Positions 27,360 through 36,484 of a DNA stretch of 64,000 nt are shown here, one piece after another. How positions within the stretch are numbered: position 1 is the first letter of the stretch; every line of letters starts with the position of its first letter. The notes beneath the pieces are model-generated. The model was not told the DNA's origin. It saw only the letters and a program-made list of their open reading frames with translations, and ran no database searches. The stretch lies in contig JAHJIJ010000018.1 in assembly GCA_018823325.1 (NCBI GenBank), forward strand, positions 1 through 64,000, written 5' to 3'. The position numbers were made by a program, and so were the translations under genes. The stretch is from Alphaproteobacteria bacterium (GTDB taxonomy: Bacteria > Pseudomonadota > Alphaproteobacteria > Sphingomonadales > Sphingomonadaceae).

Positions 27360-28487
27360 ATGATGGGCGAACGCAGCACGATTACGGACTTCATCCAGCG
27401 CGTTCTGGTGCTGATTGTGCTCGTCGGCGTCACGGCGCTGCTGCTGAAGCTCGCTTATCTCCTGCTGCTGCTGTTCGGCTCGATCGTCCTTGCCGTGATC
27501 ATCCGGCTGATCGCCGTGCAGATGGAGCGCCTGCGGATACCCCATGGCATCTCGACCGGTGTGGCCGTCATCGTGTTGCTGGGCGTCATCCTCGGTTGCA
27601 TCTGGATTTTCGGCGGGCTGGTCGCGAGCCAGTTCTCGACACTGCGCGAACAACTCCCCGAGGCCCTGGCCCGCGTGCAGGACCTGGCCGACGATTGGGG
27701 CATCGACTATAATCTGCAGTCCGCCGTGGACGCCATCGGAGCACAGGCCTCGGCCATCTTCCAGCGCGCGGGCGGATTCATGCTCACCGCAGGGAGCATC
27801 ATTGCCGATCTGATTCTGGTGCTGGTCGGGGCCGTCTTCCTTGCAGCTGACCCGGATTTCTATCGCAGGGGCGTCCTGCGCCTGCTGCCCAAAAAGTGCG
27901 AACAGCTCGCCGCCCGTACTTTGGATGACAGCGGCCACGGCCTGCGGCTCTGGCTTGCGGGGCAAGCGCTCGCCAGCCTGTTCGTGGGCGTGCTCTCCTA
28001 TGTCGGGCTGACGGTGCTCGGTGTGCCCTCCGCCTTCGCGCTCGCCATTATCGCCGGCGTGCTGGAACTCATTCCCTATGTCGGCCCGATCCTCGCCGCC
28101 GTGCCTGCGATCGTGCTTGGCCTCTCGGTCGATCCCGTCACAGGCCTGTGGACGCTCGCCATCTACATCGTCATCCAGCAGCTTGAGGGCAACATCATCA
28201 CCCCGCTCATCCAGAAGCGCGCCGTCGAGATGCCGCCGCTGGTCCTGCTCTTCTCCATTTTTGCCGCCGGCGTGCTGTTCGGCGCGCCGGGCGTCATTCT
28301 GGCCGCGCCGTTGACGGTGGTGGCCTATGTGATGATCCAGCACCTGTATATCGCGCAGGTGCTCGGCCGGGCGCCGATCCTCCCCGGCGGCAATGGAAAG
28401 CAGCCGGAGAGCAACGAACGTGGCGATCGATCTCCCGATCCGCCGTCAGGGGCACGAGACGCCTCGCCCCGCACCCCTGCCGCCTGA
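27360..28487 (+). CDS. AI-2E family transporter
   Basis: Inner-membrane protein of 375 aa from the AI-2E (TqsA/YdiK/PerM) superfamily. Two N-terminal hydrophobic segments precede a soluble stretch (QFSTLREQLPEALARVQDL). The C-terminal helices include ALAIIAGVLELIPYVGPILA, the family hallmark, and YIVIQQLEGNIITPLIQKR. Substrates vary within the family, so a quorum-sensing role should not be assumed. Its stop abuts the stop of the convergent barrel gene. Confidence 0.92.
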   Translation: MMGERSTITDFIQRVLVLIVLVGVTALLLKLAYLLLLLFGSIVLAVIIRLIAVQMERLRIPHGISTGVAVIVLLGVILGCIWIFGGLVASQFSTLREQLPEALARVQDLADDWGIDYNLQSAVDAIGAQASAIFQRAGGFMLTAGSIIADLILVLVGAVFLAADPDFYRRGVLRLLPKKCEQLAARTLDDSGHGLRLWLAGQALASLFVGVLSYVGLTVLGVPSAFALAIIAGVLELIPYVGPILAAVPAIVLGLSVDPVTGLWTLAIYIVIQQLEGNIITPLIQKRAVEMPPLVLLFSIFAAGVLFGAPGVILAAPLTVVAYVMIQHLYIAQVLGRAPILPGGNGKQPESNERGDRSPDPPSGARDASPRTPAA

Positions 28488-29117
28488 TCAGAAGCGCATG
28501 CCGACCGCGAAGATCACATTGTCGCGGTCAAGGCCGCCACGCAGCGCGGCGTCCCCGTCGCTGATCGCATAATCATCATAGTCGGTGCGGACATATTCCA
28601 GCTTGGCATAGAGGCCGGACACGAACGTCATCTGCACGCCTGCGCCCAGATGATAGCCATCCATATTCTCATGAACGCCGAAGCTGTTGTCCTCATCGAC
28701 ATGGTCGATATAGTTCAGGCGCAGCTGGCCGTTGGAATAGCCGCCCTTCACATAGAGCAGCGTGCTCGGCGTGACATTGACGCCGCCGCGAACGCCCAGC
28801 GTGATATTGCGTCCGGCTTCCGCGCAGGTCTCCACCTCGGCATAGACTTCCGAGCATTCCTTGGTGCTGGAGCCCGCAATGCCGGCATAAGCGCCGAGCG
28901 AAACCATGCCGAAGCTGTGGTCGTAACCCAGCTCGCCGCCGTAAACGACGCCGCTTTCCCGCTCCTTGCCGGAGAAGGCCTCGTCCTCGATTTCAGCGCT
29001 CTCCTGCACGGTTATCTGATCCCAACCGGCATGAACATCAGCACGAAAACCGGTCTGCGCCTGCGCGGACGCGGCGCTCGCGGCGAGAATGGCTGCAATG
29101 GCGATCTTGCTCTTCAT
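28488..29117 (-). CDS. Outer-membrane beta-barrel (opacity/OmpA-like) protein
   Basis: Protein of 209 aa with signal peptide (KIAIAAILAASAASAQA), alternating beta strands and a C-terminal Phe (VIFAVGMRF), as required for barrel insertion. YGGELGYDHSFGMVSLGAYAG and LGAGVQMTFVSGLYAKLEYV are typical of eight-stranded porin-like proteins in alphaproteobacteria. Two Cys (KECSEVYAEVETCAE) probably pair in an extracellular loop. Its ligand is unknown. Confidence 0.85.
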   Translation of the reverse strand: MKSKIAIAAILAASAASAQAQTGFRADVHAGWDQITVQESAEIEDEAFSGKERESGVVYGGELGYDHSFGMVSLGAYAGIAGSSTKECSEVYAEVETCAEAGRNITLGVRGGVNVTPSTLLYVKGGYSNGQLRLNYIDHVDEDNSFGVHENMDGYHLGAGVQMTFVSGLYAKLEYVRTDYDDYAISDGDAALRGGLDRDNVIFAVGMRF

Positions 29118-29227
29118 GGACTGTCTCCTTTTTTCTGCCCTGTTGCGGACATGACGGAGACGGATGGCGAAAACCGTGAGGGGAAGATGGGAAGGGGGGC
29201 GGCGCGGACGAACCCGTCAAAACTCTC

Positions 29228-29310
29228 CGTCATTCCCGCCAACGCGGGAATCCAGGGGCGCAATGGCAGTTCGGCTGTGTTTCTGGATTCCCGCGTTCGC
29301 GGGAATGACG
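29228..29310. repeat. Intergenic doublet inverted repeat
   Basis: The left arm (29228-29255) and right arm (29283-29310) are inverted copies of 28 nt containing CGTCATTCCCGC and GCGGGAATGACG. The spacer is 27 nt. It occupies most of the 250 bases between the barrel gene and the cysQ-like gene; the rest shows nothing else. Confidence 0.85.
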
Positions 29311-29368
29311 AAAGGTGGGATCTGCGACCTTGATGCTCGGCCAGCGGTCACATCGCTCCCACGCAATC

Positions 29369-30193
29369 TCAGCCCTGCCGCAGCAACTTCAGCGCCCGCG
29401 CGCGCAGGCGGCCCAGCCCGGCGTCATGCAACGCAGGCACGGCGCACAGCATGCCGGTGACATAAGGGTCGGCCTTGTTAAAGATGATCGGCTCGCCCAG
29501 CGCATCGGTGACGCGGGCGCCGGCTTCCTGCGCGATGAGGGCAGCGGCGGCGAGATCCCATTCGGCGCCGCGCCGCAGCCCGGCGACGAGATCGGCCTCG
29601 TCCGCCGCGACCATCGCCATGCGCAGGGCAATGCTGTTGGGTTTGGCGACCATCCGGTAATCGACATCGATGCCGCCCATATGATCGAGCGGCACGCGCG
29701 CGCCCGAGAGGGTGGCGTGGCTGCCCACCGCGAGCCGCTCGGCAGGTTGGCCGGATCGCTCGCGCCAGGCCCCCTCGCCGCGCACCGCCCACCAGCGCTC
29801 GCTCCGCGCCGGGGCAATCAACACGCCGACGACGGAAACACCGTCCTCGATCAGCGCCACCGAGACAGCCCAGCCGGGCCGGCCGCGCACGAAGTCGCGC
29901 GTGCCATCAATCGGATCGACGATCCACGCCCTGCGCGCAGCGGCGCGCTCAAGGCTCTGCGCGCTTTCCTCCGAGAGCCAGGCGGCATCCGGCAACAGAG
30001 TCCCGAGTTGTTCACGCAGGAGGGCATCGACGGCAATGTCCGCCTCGCTCACCGGCTCGCCGGGGCGCTTTTCCCAATGGCCATGCATCGGTGCACCGGC
30101 CACCCACCAGGTCATGGCGAGCGCGCCGGCAGCGTCGGTTACGGCCAGAATATCGGCCAGAAGATCAGAATAGGGGCGCTCACTCCCCGGCAA
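29369..30193 (-). CDS. cysQ: 3'(2'),5'-bisphosphate nucleotidase-like (inositol monophosphatase family)
   Basis: Metal-dependent phosphatase of 274 aa. WLSEES supplies the first acidic ligands and WIVDPIDGTRDFVRG the DPIDGT metal motif; the C-terminal region (LRRGAEWDLAAAALIAQEAG) provides the WDxAA motif. CysQ recycles PAP from sulfate assimilation, while related IMPases act on inositol phosphates; the sequence favours the CysQ branch but does not prove it. Its start overlaps the end of the pmbA gene by 14 bases. Confidence 0.85.
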   Translation of the reverse strand: MPGSERPYSDLLADILAVTDAAGALAMTWWVAGAPMHGHWEKRPGEPVSEADIAVDALLREQLGTLLPDAAWLSEESAQSLERAAARRAWIVDPIDGTRDFVRGRPGWAVSVALIEDGVSVVGVLIAPARSERWWAVRGEGAWRERSGQPAERLAVGSHATLSGARVPLDHMGGIDVDYRMVAKPNSIALRMAMVAADEADLVAGLRRGAEWDLAAAALIAQEAGARVTDALGEPIIFNKADPYVTGMLCAVPALHDAGLGRLRARALKLLRQG

Positions 30194-31523
30194 TGGTCAT
30201 CCCGTCGATACGCAGGGTGGGCACGTTGATCGCGCGGCGGAAGACGAGGTCATTGGCGGCGATGATCCGGGCGAACATCTCCTTGAGATTGCCCGCGATG
30301 GTGATTTCCGACACGGCGTGGCTCACCGTGCCGTTCTCGATGAGGAAGCCCGAGGCGCCGCGGCTGTAATCGCCCGTTACGCCATTGACGCCCTGCCCGA
30401 TCAGCTCGGTGATGAACACGCCACGCTTCACGTCCGCGAACAGGTCCCGCACGCTGGCGGTGCCGCCTTCCAGATGCACGTTGCTCGCGCCCACGCCCGG
30501 CGAGCCGCCGCCGCGCGTGGCATGGCCGGTGGGTTCGAGCCCGAGCTGGCGGGCCGAGGCGCTGTCGAGCATCCAGCCGGTGAGCGTCCCATCGTCAACG
30601 AAGCGACGACGCCCCGTCGGGAGGCCTTCCCCATCGAACGGGCGCGAACGAAGCCCGCGCTCGCGCAGCGGATCGTCCACGATGCTCAGGCCTTCCGGCA
30701 GGATGCGCTGTCCCATGCTGTCGAGCAGGAAGGTCGCCTTGCGCGTGACGGATGGTCCGGCAATTGCCCCCAGCAGATGGCTGATGAGGCTGTTGCCCAC
30801 GCGCGGATCGAAGATCACCGGCATGGTGCCGCTCGGTACCCGGCGGGAATTGAGCCGCGCCACTGCGCGCGCGCCCGCGCGCTGGCCAATGGTGTCCGGC
30901 CCCTCGAGATCATCGAGATGGCGGGCGCTGTGGCTCGCGAAATCACGCTGCATCGCGGCACCCTCACCGGCGAGCACGCTGGCATAGAGCGAGTGGCTGG
31001 TCCCGGCATATGCGCCCGAAAAACCATGACTGGTGGCAAGCGCGGCCTGCGCGCGGGAAAAGCCCGCACCGGCGCCTTCGCTGTTGGTGACGCCCAGCAC
31101 GCTGCGTGCTGAATCCTCCGCCGCCAGCGCCCTCTCGCGCAGTTGGGCCGGCGTCGGCTCCTCATCGTCCTCGATATCGAGCGAAGGCAACCGGCGGCGC
31201 ATCAGCATGTCTTCCGGCGCAAGGCCCGCATAGACATCCTCGGGCGCCTCGCGCGCCATGGCGACGGCGCGCTCGACGAGCGTTTCGAGCGTGCGCGGCG
31301 CAAGATCGGACGAGGACACGCTCGCCGAGCGCTGCCCGACGAACACGCGCAGGCCGACATGCTCGGACTCGGACTGCTCGACATCCTCCAGCGCGCCCAG
31401 CCGCACCGTCACGCCGGACGAGGCATCGCAGCCATAGACGGCGTCGGCCGCATCCGCGCCCGCCTTGCGGGCCGCGGTGACCAGCGACCGGGCGCGATCG
31501 AGAGCTTCGTTAAGGCTGAGCAT
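30180..31523 (-). CDS. pmbA: TldD/PmbA family protein
   Basis: Protein of 447 aa, the usual PmbA (TldE) length. Its features include LGALEDVEQSESEHVGLRVF at the N-terminus, the central PVIFDPRVGNSLISHLLGAI, and GVNGVTGDYSRGASGFLIENG near the end. With TldD it forms a heterodimeric metalloprotease for small peptides; the catalytic zinc sits in TldD, which is not in this window. It overlaps the cysQ-like gene by 14 bases. Confidence 0.94.
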   Translation of the reverse strand: MLSLNEALDRARSLVTAARKAGADAADAVYGCDASSGVTVRLGALEDVEQSESEHVGLRVFVGQRSASVSSSDLAPRTLETLVERAVAMAREAPEDVYAGLAPEDMLMRRRLPSLDIEDDEEPTPAQLRERALAAEDSARSVLGVTNSEGAGAGFSRAQAALATSHGFSGAYAGTSHSLYASVLAGEGAAMQRDFASHSARHLDDLEGPDTIGQRAGARAVARLNSRRVPSGTMPVIFDPRVGNSLISHLLGAIAGPSVTRKATFLLDSMGQRILPEGLSIVDDPLRERGLRSRPFDGEGLPTGRRRFVDDGTLTGWMLDSASARQLGLEPTGHATRGGGSPGVGASNVHLEGGTASVRDLFADVKRGVFITELIGQGVNGVTGDYSRGASGFLIENGTVSHAVSEITIAGNLKEMFARIIAANDLVFRRAINVPTLRIDGMTIAGE

Positions 31524-31700
31524 GAAAGACGCGGTCCGAATGATGTCTGATTAAAGGCCGCGCTTTAGCCCTGGTGACGGGGGGACGCAATGCGGCTGCG
31601 CCGGATGACAGCCAGATGCCGGGGTGCGAACTTCTGGCCCCGCTCTGCGTTATCCATCCGCACTCGGGCCGCGCATGAAAATAGAGAAGGAGAGACTGTG

Positions 31701-32195
31701 ATGGACCTGCTGCTGGATAAGATGCCGGATGACGTCGAAGACACGGCGCGCGCACTGCTGCGCGAGGCCTGCGACCGCGAGTTGACGCTGGCGACGGCGG
31801 AAAGCTGCACGGGCGGGTTGATCGCGGCGCTGCTCACCGATGTGGAGGGGTGCAGCCATGTTTTCGAGCGCGGCTTCGTCGCCTACAGCAAGGCTGCGAA
31901 GGGCGAGATGCTGGGAGTCCCCGAGGCACTGATCGAGCGCGAGGGCGCGGTGAGCAAGGCAGTGGCCCTCGCCATGGTGGAGGGCGCCATGGCAAAGTCT
32001 CAGGCAGACATCGCGGTCGCCGTGACCGGCTTTGCCGGGGCCGGTGAGAAGCCCGGCCTCGTGCATTTCGGATGCGCCCGGCGCGGGCAGCCACCCACGC
32101 ATTTCGAAGCGCATTTCGGCAACCGTGGCCGGGCTCTCATCCGCGCGGAAACGGCCCGTGTCGCGCTCGCGATGATGCGCTCTGCGATGGGCTGA
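31701..32195 (+). CDS. CinA family protein (nicotinamide-nucleotide amidohydrolase domain)
   Basis: Protein of 164 aa containing only the C-terminal CinA domain, as in PncC, which deamidates nicotinamide mononucleotide. TAESCTGGLIAALLTDVEG is the diagnostic motif with the catalytic Ser/Cys region; VAVTGFAGAG is the second. The start is ATG 31701 with AAGGAGAG upstream. It diverges from pmbA across about 180 bases. Confidence 0.92.
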   Translation: MDLLLDKMPDDVEDTARALLREACDRELTLATAESCTGGLIAALLTDVEGCSHVFERGFVAYSKAAKGEMLGVPEALIEREGAVSKAVALAMVEGAMAKSQADIAVAVTGFAGAGEKPGLVHFGCARRGQPPTHFEAHFGNRGRALIRAETARVALAMMRSAMG

Positions 32196-32294
32196 GGCGC
32201 TTTGCGACCAGCCGAGGCCATGCGAGTCGTTCGCAAGGAACCGCCCCGCCCTGTCGATCCTTTTATCAGCAACGACAACCAACAGGAGCATTCC

Positions 32295-32807
32295 ATGGCG
32301 ACCGAAACATTCACCGACGCGATTGCCCTGCTCAAGGCCGATCACCGCAAGGTCGAGGATCTGTTCGAGAAGTTCGAGAAGGCCAGCGCGGACGGCCGCA
32401 AGCAGAAGCTGGCGGAAGAAATCTGCATGGAGCTGAAGATCCACACCATGCTGGAGGAAGAGATTTTCTACCCGGCCCTGCGTGGCAAGATCGAGGATGA
32501 CATGCTGGACGAAGCCTTTGTCGAGCATGACGGCGCCAAGGTGCTGATCAACGAAATCGAGGCCGGTGGCCCGAACGACGATTTCTACGATGCCAAGGTG
32601 AAGGTGCTCTCCGAAGAGATCGAGCATCATGTGAAGGAAGAGGAGCAGCAGTCCAAGGGCATGTTCGCACAGGCCCGCAAGACCGATGTCGACCTCGTCG
32701 ATCTGCGCGACCAGATGCTCGCCCGCAAAAAGGAATTGCTCGCGCAGGCAAAAGGCGAGGGCCTGCCCCCGGCACAGACCCGCACGCTCAACGAGGCTCC
32801 GGCCTGA
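32295..32807 (+). CDS. Hemerythrin HHE cation-binding domain protein
   Basis: Four-helix protein of 170 aa with the HHE pattern of iron ligands: ADHRKVEDLF, HTMLEEEIFYP, EHDGAKVLINE and EIEHHVKEEEQQ. A CAGGAG site precedes ATG 32295. Proteins of this class bind di-iron and are tied to oxygen, nitric oxide or stress responses; the actual role is not visible here. Confidence 0.92.
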   Translation: MATETFTDAIALLKADHRKVEDLFEKFEKASADGRKQKLAEEICMELKIHTMLEEEIFYPALRGKIEDDMLDEAFVEHDGAKVLINEIEAGGPNDDFYDAKVKVLSEEIEHHVKEEEQQSKGMFAQARKTDVDLVDLRDQMLARKKELLAQAKGEGLPPAQTRTLNEAPA

Positions 32808-32824
32808 TCCGCGGCGCGACGATC

Positions 32825-33022
32825 ATGATCCCAGCCCAGCTCAGCTCATCATCCCCTGGCGAAACACTGGTGCCTGAACCGCCAGTCGTGCGCCGCGAGG
32901 ATGATGAGCGGGCGCGGCTGGGCGCCATCCTGCCGCGCTTTGGCGGCCTCGGGCGGGAGGCCGCCTTGCTTCAGGCGCAAAGCGAGCATTCGGGCGACTG
33001 GTTGCTCAAGAGCAAGGTCTAG
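32825..33022 (+). CDS. Small hypothetical protein, 65 aa
   Basis: A frame of 65 residues with an acidic/basic middle (VRREDDERARLGAILPRFGG) and a tail ending WLLKSKV. No clear ribosome binding site precedes ATG 32825. The composition looks protein-like rather than a shadow of another gene, since nothing else occupies this stretch. Function unknown. Confidence 0.4.
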   Translation: MIPAQLSSSSPGETLVPEPPVVRREDDERARLGAILPRFGGLGREAALLQAQSEHSGDWLLKSKV

Positions 33023-33035
33023 CCGCAGCGCCGTT

Positions 33036-33944
33036 TCAGGCTGAAGGCGAGTCCAGCCAGTGCCTCAGCATGTTATGCGCCACGGCAATGGCAGTCGGCG
33101 GAAGGAACAGCGCATCCGCTTCCCCCGCCAGAGCCGCGCGGACATCCCCCCGGCTCACCCAGATCGCTTCGGCAATTTCCTCGACATCCAGCGTCAGCGC
33201 ATCGCCCTCCGCCTGTGCGATGCACGCGATCATCAGCTGGGAGGGGAACGGCCAAGGCTGGCTGAACAGATAATCGACCCGCCCGGTGCGGATGCCGCAT
33301 TCTTCCCACAGCTCGCGCCGTACCGCCTCCTCCAGCGTCTCCCCCGGCTCCACGAAGCCCGCGAGCGCCGAGAAGCGCCCCGGCGGAAAGCGCGGATTGC
33401 GCCCGATCAGCACCTTGCCCTGATATTCCGCGAGCATGATGACGACCGGATCGGTGCGCGGAAAATGCTCGGCGCTGCACCGGCTGCATTGCCGTGCCCA
33501 GCCCGCCTTGATCGGGTGGGTGTCGCCCCCGCAGCGGGCACAGAAGCGATGCCGGTCGTGCCAGTCCACCAGGCTGCGCGCGGCGGCATAATGCGCGGCC
33601 TCGGCCATCGAAAGTTGCGGAATGATCTCCCAGACTTTGGCCGGGAAGCTCGGCGGCTCGATGCTATGCTCGACGAGCAGCGAGACGAACACCGGCGTGC
33701 CATCCTCGCGGAGGCCGAGCAGCGCATGATCGTCAAGCGTCGTGCCGGGCGTCACCGGCTCGCTCGCCAGCGTGCCATCGCCATTGATGACCGGATCGAG
33801 CCCGTCGAGCTGCACGATCCGCGCGCGGGGATCGGCCCAGGCCGCGGCAAGCCGGTCCGGATGGACCCGCAACTGGTCGGCCCGGTCAAGCGTGCCGCCC
33901 GTGAAGGTGATCCCCTGCCCTGCTGGCAGATCAGGCCGATTCAT
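33036..33944 (-). CDS. nudC: NAD(+) diphosphatase / NADH pyrophosphatase
   Basis: Nudix hydrolase of 302 aa acting on NAD(H) or NAD-capped RNA. A zinc ribbon (CARCGGD, CSRCSAEHFPR) precedes the Nudix box GFVEPGETLEEAVRRELWEE, and SQPWPFPSQLM matches the NudC-specific SQPWPFPxS motif. The start lies within the last codons of mutY; ATG 33944 has AGGAG ten bases upstream, and ATG 33953 is the alternative. Overlap with mutY implies co-transcription. Confidence 0.95.
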   Translation of the reverse strand: MNRPDLPAGQGITFTGGTLDRADQLRVHPDRLAAAWADPRARIVQLDGLDPVINGDGTLASEPVTPGTTLDDHALLGLREDGTPVFVSLLVEHSIEPPSFPAKVWEIIPQLSMAEAAHYAAARSLVDWHDRHRFCARCGGDTHPIKAGWARQCSRCSAEHFPRTDPVVIMLAEYQGKVLIGRNPRFPPGRFSALAGFVEPGETLEEAVRRELWEECGIRTGRVDYLFSQPWPFPSQLMIACIAQAEGDALTLDVEEIAEAIWVSRGDVRAALAGEADALFLPPTAIAVAHNMLRHWLDSPSA

Positions 33945-35052
33945 CGTCTGCATTCTCCTGCTTGCGGGCCTCCATTGCCGCCTGCGCCGCGCGCGCGAAG
34001 ACGGTCGGCAGTCCCGCCTGATCGACGGCATCGACCGGGCACCATTGGCCCGGCCCCAGTTGGCTGACAAGCGGCGCTCCGTCCCCCGGCTCCTTCAGCC
34101 GCAACATGGCCACGCGCAAATCCAGCGCGAAATGGGTGAAGACATGGCGCACCGGCTGATTGAGCAGCCGCCAGTCGCCGGTCAGCGGCGCTTGCGGCAG
34201 CACCATCTCATCTTCCAGCCAGTCGCTCGTCGGCAGCGCCAGCATCCCGCCGAGCAGGCCCTTGTCCGGCCTTCGCACCAGCCAGACGGCCTCGCCCGCC
34301 TCCACCCAATAGGCCGTGCCGCTGCGGGTCGGGCGGGCTTTCTTCGCGGCCTTGAGCGGATAGCGTGCCGGATCGCCTCTAGCCCGCGCCGCACACAGCC
34401 CCGAAAGCGGACAGGCCAGGCAGGCGGGATTGCGCGGCGTACAAATCGTCGCGCCCAGATCCATCATCGCCTGCGCGAAGTCGCCGGGGTCCTCATCCGG
34501 CGTGATCCGTTCGGCCAGCGCGCGCAGCTCCGGCTTGGCGGCAGGCAATGGCGTCTCGACCGCGAACAGGCGGCTCACCACCCGCTCGACATTGCCATCC
34601 ACCACCACGGAGCGCTGCCGGAAAGCAATCGCCGCCACGGCAGCAGCGGTATAGGCGCCGACGCCCGGCAAGGCGCGCAGACCGGCTTCATCGGCGGGGA
34701 AGCGGCCACCCAGCGACCCCGCGACATGCCGCGCGCAAGCGAGCAGATTGCGCGCGCGGGCATAATAGCCAAGGCCCGCCCAGGCGGCCATCAGGTCGCC
34801 ATCCTCAGCTGCCGCCAGCGCCTCCACCGTCGGCCAGCGCGCCAGAAAGCGCTTATAATAAGGGATCACCGCCGCCACCGTCGTCTGCTGGAGCATGATC
34901 TCGGAGAGCCAGACGCGATAGGGATCGGGCGGCGGCGCACCCGGCGGACTGCGCCAGGGCAGCAGCCGCGCATGACGGCGGTAATGCGCCAGCAACGCCG
35001 GTGCGACCGCCTCTTCCATCTCGCGTGCAGCGATTAATCCATCGACGGCCAT
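33931..35052 (-). CDS. mutY: A/G-specific adenine glycosylase
   Basis: Removes adenine mispaired with 8-oxoguanine; 373 aa. LPWRSPPGAPPPDPYRVWLS, EIMLQQTTVAAVIPYY and LPGVGAYTAAAVAAIAF (helix-hairpin-helix) with VVVDGNVERVVSR (catalytic Asp) define the glycosylase core. The 4Fe-4S cluster ligands are CTPRNPACLACPLSGLC. A C-terminal NUDIX-like domain recognises 8-oxoG. The start is ATG 35052. Pairing with nudC makes a nucleotide-sanitising/repair unit. Confidence 0.96.
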   Translation of the reverse strand: MAVDGLIAAREMEEAVAPALLAHYRRHARLLPWRSPPGAPPPDPYRVWLSEIMLQQTTVAAVIPYYKRFLARWPTVEALAAAEDGDLMAAWAGLGYYARARNLLACARHVAGSLGGRFPADEAGLRALPGVGAYTAAAVAAIAFRQRSVVVDGNVERVVSRLFAVETPLPAAKPELRALAERITPDEDPGDFAQAMMDLGATICTPRNPACLACPLSGLCAARARGDPARYPLKAAKKARPTRSGTAYWVEAGEAVWLVRRPDKGLLGGMLALPTSDWLEDEMVLPQAPLTGDWRLLNQPVRHVFTHFALDLRVAMLRLKEPGDGAPLVSQLGPGQWCPVDAVDQAGLPTVFARAAQAAMEARKQENADDESA

Positions 35053-35066
35053 GGCGTGCCTATGGC

Positions 35067-35663
35067 ATGGACGCAGCGATGACAGAAGCCACCCCAGACA
35101 AGCGCGCGCCAGCAAAAGCCAAGGAAGCCAAGCGCCCCGCCGCGCGCAAGGGCAAGGCCGACGCGGCACCGCTGGAGCGCCCACGAATCAACGGCGTGCG
35201 GGCGATATCGGATCTGATGCCGGACATCGGCCGGGCGGCTTTCCGCAAATTCGGCTTCATCCAGTCGAGCATCGTCACGCGCTGGGCCGAAATCGTCGGC
35301 AAGCGTTATGCCGAGCTGACCAGCCCCGATTCGATCCGCTTCCCCACCGGCAAGCGCTCGGGCGGCACCCTGCAACTCACCGTCGCCAGCGGTCATGCGC
35401 CCATGGTCCAGCACATCGTGCCGGAGATCACTGAGCGGGTGAACCGCTTCTTCGGCTATGAGGCTGTCTCGCGCGTCGCCATCAAGCAGGGCCAGGTCAT
35501 CCCGCGCGAACCGGTTAATCGCCCGCCGCCATCCATGCTGCGCCCGATCCCGCGGGATCTTGGCGAAGGCCTGCGCGAAGTGAGCGACCCGGAGTTGCGC
35601 ACCGTGCTTGAATCCATGGCGCGCAGCCTCTCCAATCCCGTCCGCCCGCCCAAGATCAGCTGA
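35067..35663 (+). CDS. DUF721 domain protein (DciA-like)
   Basis: Protein of 198 aa; a basic, Lys/Ala-rich N-terminal tail precedes the DUF721 domain (RKFGFIQSSIVTRWAEIVGK, SGGTLQLTVASGHAPMVQH). DciA, of the same domain family, helps load the replicative helicase in bacteria without DnaC. Starts at 35067 or 35079 are possible. It diverges from mutY with only about 15 bases between them, so the promoters overlap. Confidence 0.87.
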   Translation: MDAAMTEATPDKRAPAKAKEAKRPAARKGKADAAPLERPRINGVRAISDLMPDIGRAAFRKFGFIQSSIVTRWAEIVGKRYAELTSPDSIRFPTGKRSGGTLQLTVASGHAPMVQHIVPEITERVNRFFGYEAVSRVAIKQGQVIPREPVNRPPPSMLRPIPRDLGEGLREVSDPELRTVLESMARSLSNPVRPPKIS

Positions 35664-35689
35664 ACCTGCATCATCAACGGATTCCAGAC

Positions 35690-36427
35690 ATGCCTGTCCT
35701 TTCGCCAGTCTCCGCTCTCCCCCGTTTCCTTGCTGCCTTGCTTGCCCTGTGCTTGTGCGCGCTGCTGCTCGCCATGCCGGCCAGCGCCCAGCGCAGCGGC
35801 GCACGGGACTGGAGCAAGACGGTCACGCTCGGGCCGAACGGCGCATTCGTGCTGGGCAATCCTGCGGCGCCCACCAAGCTGGTCGAATATCTGAGCTACA
35901 CCTGCTCGCACTGCGCGGATTTTCAGGCAAACGGCGCGCCGGAGCTCAAGTCGCAATGGATCAGGCGCGGGCTCGTCAGCCTGGAGTTTCGCAACTTCGT
36001 GCGCGATCCGTTCGATCTCACCGCAGCCCTGCTCGCGCGTTGCGGCGGCGTGACGCATTTTGCCGGCAATCAGGAAGCCTTGTTCGGCAACTACCAGTCA
36101 TGGATGAAAAGCGCGCAGGCCTTCGCCCAGACGCAGGAAGGCAAGCCGCCCGCAGCCGACCGCGCCGCGCAACTGACCGGCATCGCCAATGGCACCGGGC
36201 TGAGCGCATTGCTGGCAAAGCGCGGCGTGACCCCGGCCGCGCAGCGCAAGTGCCTCGCCGATGATGCGATGCTCAAGACCGTGCTGGATCTCACGGCCGG
36301 CGCTCGCGCGATGAAGGAATTCACCGGCACGCCCTTCTTCCTGCTCAATGGCAAGCCGCTGGATCATGTCCACAGCTGGGAGGCGCTGCGCCCCCTGCTG
36401 CCGCCATTGCCCGCGTCCGGCAAGTGA
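35690..36427 (+). CDS. DsbA family thioredoxin-like protein
   Basis: Periplasmic protein of 245 aa with a signal region (LPRFLAALLALCLCALLLAMPASAQ). The redox motif is YTCSHCADF (CSHC), followed by LVSLEFRNFVRDPFDLTAALL. The cis-Pro region is FTGTPFFLLNGKPL. This is the DsbA_4/thioredoxin-4 type common in alphaproteobacteria. It is paired with a second copy downstream. Confidence 0.9.
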   Translation: MPVLSPVSALPRFLAALLALCLCALLLAMPASAQRSGARDWSKTVTLGPNGAFVLGNPAAPTKLVEYLSYTCSHCADFQANGAPELKSQWIRRGLVSLEFRNFVRDPFDLTAALLARCGGVTHFAGNQEALFGNYQSWMKSAQAFAQTQEGKPPAADRAAQLTGIANGTGLSALLAKRGVTPAAQRKCLADDAMLKTVLDLTAGARAMKEFTGTPFFLLNGKPLDHVHSWEALRPLLPPLPASGK

Positions 36428-36484
36428 GCTAGACCCCCCCGCACAGCCATTTTCCTGCCCCTGATCGATGAGGCCAGCACGTCC

